This document shows, piece after piece, positions 5,958-8,238 of a stretch of 8,238 nt of DNA. Within the stretch, counting starts at the first letter, position 1. Each line of letters starts with the position of its first letter. Under the pieces are notes generated by a model. It ran no database searches and had not been told where the DNA came from. It was given only the letters and a program-made list of their open reading frames with translations. The stretch is from an uncultured Streptococcus sp. (GTDB lineage: Bacteria; Bacillota; Bacilli; Lactobacillales; Streptococcaceae), in contig CABSRC010000077.1 in NCBI GenBank assembly GCA_902480035.1, forward strand, positions 1 through 8,238. Reading direction: 5' to 3'. The position numbers and the translations under genes were made by a program.

Positions 5958-8238
5958 TTCCCCTCGCTTTTAATTAACTCTTTCAACTCATCAATTTTTA
6001 AGAGAATATCTTTATTTCCAATTGATTCTTTATAAAGATTGTCCAACTCATCCATTAAATTATTCCTAGTAATTTCTGTGGGAGTTTCACTAAAATAAAC
6101 ACCATCATAAATTGAAAGCATCTTTTTACGAATAAGTGATTCTCCTATGGCATCAATACGATATTTCATTACCATTTTAAATTTTTCATCCTCGCTAAGT
6201 TTTCTATCATTATTTTTGAAAGAACTTTCCTTAAGAATCTTCTCTTTTAATTTATGATATTTCTCCCTATACTGATAGTGAAATTTGTTGTTTATCCCTT
6301 TCTCCAGTTCGCTTCTCGTCCTAAAAATATACTCACCTCTCTTTACTTTTCTAATTAGTAACCGATCTTTTTCGTAATAATCATCAAATTTTTTCGTATA
6401 GTTTCCTTGTTTTTTAACTTGGTTTCCATAATACCTTTCATAAAAAGGTTCATATTCCTGTTTTGTTTCAATATTCCTCTTCTTTATAAATACCTTCATG
6501 CTAGAATAATTCTCAAACCAACTCAGAAAATGCTGCTCATCTTTGTAAGTAGCCATTGTGGCCATTTGTAATTCACTAAATTGTCGATTAAATCGTTTAT
6601 AACAGAAAATCTTATAAATATCATTTTTTCTTTTATTTTGATCCTGCCAAAATTGTAATTCATACAAAGTAGATATTGTCTCATTAATCTGAGTCATTGC
6701 ATATTCTCCCCTCGCACTTTCTATGAAGAAAGAAGAACGATATAATTCATGTATATTTTGACCAAATGTCCTCAAGTCCTTTCTGTCTATAACACGTTTC
6801 CCTGAAGAATCCTTTTGAAGCATAATGACATCTTCTGAATAAATATCAGATAACATAATTGGAGAGTGAGTGGTCATAATAATTTGAACAGGCATACTTC
6901 TGAATAACTCGCCAATAATTGGTAGTACTGTACTCACCCATTTTCTCTGCCATTCAGGATGTAAACCCAAGTCAACTTCATCCAACAAAAGTAGTATTTT
7001 TTTACTATACTCTACCTTATCAACAACAGAATAAATACGACCAAATAAGTTTAATAAAGAGTGTTCTCCAGAACTCAACCCTAGCCAGTTAAATTTTATA
7101 TACGAGAACAATTCATTTAACTTTGCAAACTTCTTTCTATCATAAATAATTGTAAAATCTCCTCTTAGAAACTCTATAAAATCATTGAATTCTTCTAACA
7201 ACTCCTTATTTAATTTAAATTGAATTTGATCCTCTTCTTTAAAATAATCCGTTAATCTGCCTAACTTTTTTATTATTTCATCATTAATATAATTCCCTAG
7301 ATACTTAAGTGTCTCATTTATATCTATGTTACAATATCTTACATATTGAAAGTAATAATTAATAAACCAAATGTATGATTCATCGTAACTAATTATATCA
7401 AGAAAGTTTTGCTCCAAAACTTGATGCATCCCTTTAGGAATTTTTTTTATCATATCTAAAATTGGTTCTGGATTTGTACCTGTCTCCTCATAGCATCTTA
7501 CAATATTATTTAACCTTTTATAATAATTTTTCAAAAACAAAAGCTTCGTCGAAACTAATCCATTATCAAATATGTCTTCAGTTTTCGATTTTATATCCAA
7601 ATTCCCCTGAACTGCATCTAAAAGTTCCTTCTTTACAGCTCCAAGAGACTCTTCATTTTCTAACTCAATCTTAATATCTTCCATTCTCACTTTATATGAA
7701 AATTCTTTTACTATTGATTTTATATAGTCTCCTCTTACTTCACAGGAAAGGTCAGTCCACATTTGTTCCAAATCAGAAAAATAGTTTTCATTACCAAACT
7801 CAAGAGTATCAAATATATCTTCTATAATTTTTGTATCCTCTATATATTCTACATAAGGCTCCCAAGAACTAATATTTTGTGAGTAGGATTCTATCTCACT
7901 AATTCTTTTGATTGTTTCAATAATTTCTTTACTTTTCCTCTTTAAAATTTTGCTGTCATTTAAAAAATCAATTTCCGCTTTAACCATATCAACAACCAAA
8001 TAAACCCAATTCTCTATAGTAAAAGATTCTATTATTTCTTCTAATACTTTAGGTAAAAACGAAAAAATCTTTCTCTTATTTTTAGATTCAGCAATTTTGT
8101 AAAATTTTTCCAATGGTTCAGAAACATCATCATTCAAATTTTTACAACATAAAATATGACAAAGATATCCTTTTATCATACGATTTATAGAATCAAATAC
8201 GTTATTTTTGTCTAAAATAAATGATCCTAAATCTATAG
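5954..8238 (-). CDS. Large ABC/AAA-type ATPase, PtuA-like (5' end outside window)
   Basis: The frame is open to the window edge. Upstream of the first in-window ATG (8179) it continues without stop as IDLGSFILDKNNVFDSINR, so that ATG is internal and the real start and Walker A lie outside. At least 760 residues are visible. Numbering from the 8179 Met, about 360 mostly helical residues precede the ABC signature GLSSGEHSLLNLF (367-379), then Walker B ILLLLDEVD (395-403), D-loop GLHPEWQ, and the H-switch TTHSP (His438). TFGQNIHELYRSSFF (471-485) is a post-ATPase block common in defence AAA proteins. A lysine-rich helical extension of about 240 residues follows; I do not recognise it and see no Toprim motif. 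The ATPase plus the overlapping HNH gene resemble Septu (PtuA/PtuB), but this protein seems large for PtuA. Very A/T-rich (11 of 60 bases are G/C in 7321-7380, against 28 of 60 at 2821-2880 in glyS). Confidence 0.85.
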   Translation of the reverse strand, partial: IDLGSFILDKNNVFDSINRMIKGYLCHILCCKNLNDDVSEPLEKFYKIAESKNKRKIFSFLPKVLEEIIESFTIENWVYLVVDMVKAEIDFLNDSKILKRKSKEIIETIKRISEIESYSQNISSWEPYVEYIEDTKIIEDIFDTLEFGNENYFSDLEQMWTDLSCEVRGDYIKSIVKEFSYKVRMEDIKIELENEESLGAVKKELLDAVQGNLDIKSKTEDIFDNGLVSTKLLFLKNYYKRLNNIVRCYEETGTNPEPILDMIKKIPKGMHQVLEQNFLDIISYDESYIWFINYYFQYVRYCNIDINETLKYLGNYINDEIIKKLGRLTDYFKEEDQIQFKLNKELLEEFNDFIEFLRGDFTIIYDRKKFAKLNELFSYIKFNWLGLSSGEHSLLNLFGRIYSVVDKVEYSKKILLLLDEVDLGLHPEWQRKWVSTVLPIIGELFRSMPVQIIMTTHSPIMLSDIYSEDVIMLQKDSSGKRVIDRKDLRTFGQNIHELYRSSFFIESARGEYAMTQINETISTLYELQFWQDQNKRKNDIYKIFCYKRFNRQFSELQMATMATYKDEQHFLSWFENYSSMKVFIKKRNIETKQEYEPFYERYYGNQVKKQGNYTKKFDDYYEKDRLLIRKVKRGEYIFRTRSELEKGINNKFHYQYREKYHKLKEKILKESSFKNNDRKLSEDEKFKMVMKYRIDAIGESLIRKKMLSIYDGVYFSETPTEITRNNLMDELDNLYKESIGNKDILLKIDELKELIKSEGK

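Noticed and set aside
5954..6700. Toprim domain after the ATPase, which would make it an OLD/GajA-type nuclease.
   Set aside because: No Toprim-like glutamate or DxD motif in a beta-strand context could be found, and a separate HNH nuclease is present.
4968..8238. CRISPR array or tandem repeats in the A/T-rich part.
   Set aside because: No regularly spaced direct repeats are present; the region is continuous coding sequence.

Overview
The window looks like a chromosomal segment of a mitis-group Streptococcus (S. mitis, S. oralis or S. pneumoniae relatives). The evidence is the GlyQ/GlyS proteins of streptococcal type and length, the UPF0291 protein after glyS, extended -10 promoters (TGnTATAAT), and the base composition. 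Every recognisable gene is on the minus strand, so in transcription order the window reads from right to left.

Right part (about 8238 to 4968): an A/T-rich two-gene cassette. The first gene is a large ABC-type ATPase (signature, Walker B and H-switch visible). It is cut by the window edge, so its start and Walker A motif lie outside. The second gene is an HNH endonuclease with two zinc-binding CxxC pairs. The genes overlap by 4 bases (ATGA). An ATPase followed by an HNH nuclease is the arrangement of Septu-type anti-phage systems (PtuA/PtuB). This pair is Septu-like rather than a certain match, because the ATPase is large and has a long C-terminal extension.

Middle part (4978 to 1296): the glycyl-tRNA synthetase operon. 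Its promoter abuts the last codons of the HNH gene and is followed by a complete glycine T-box leader with antiterminator and terminator. About 40 nt after the terminator is a well-placed SD and ATG that encode MPKKLTF and then a short unrelated tail. This looks like a relic of an older glyQ start. The working glyQ (MSKKLTF...) begins 173 nt further on, after a hairpin-rich insert. glyQ and glyS are separated by a 282-bp spacer, of which 172 nt (3362-3533) form one nested set of inverted repeats.

Left part (1295 to 1): a small UPF0291/DUF896 gene 33 bp after glyS, then an intrinsic terminator. Next comes a separately promoted amino-acid permease of the CycA/AapA type, cut by the left edge. 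Its promoter is TTGACC-17-TAAAAT, and a good match to the CodY box lies just upstream of the -35.

Taken together, a conserved glycine-charging operon has a probable phage-defence cassette directly upstream of its T-box, and two structured, non-coding spacers break up the operon. The structured spacers, the relic start and the tight junction are the least ordinary parts of the window.
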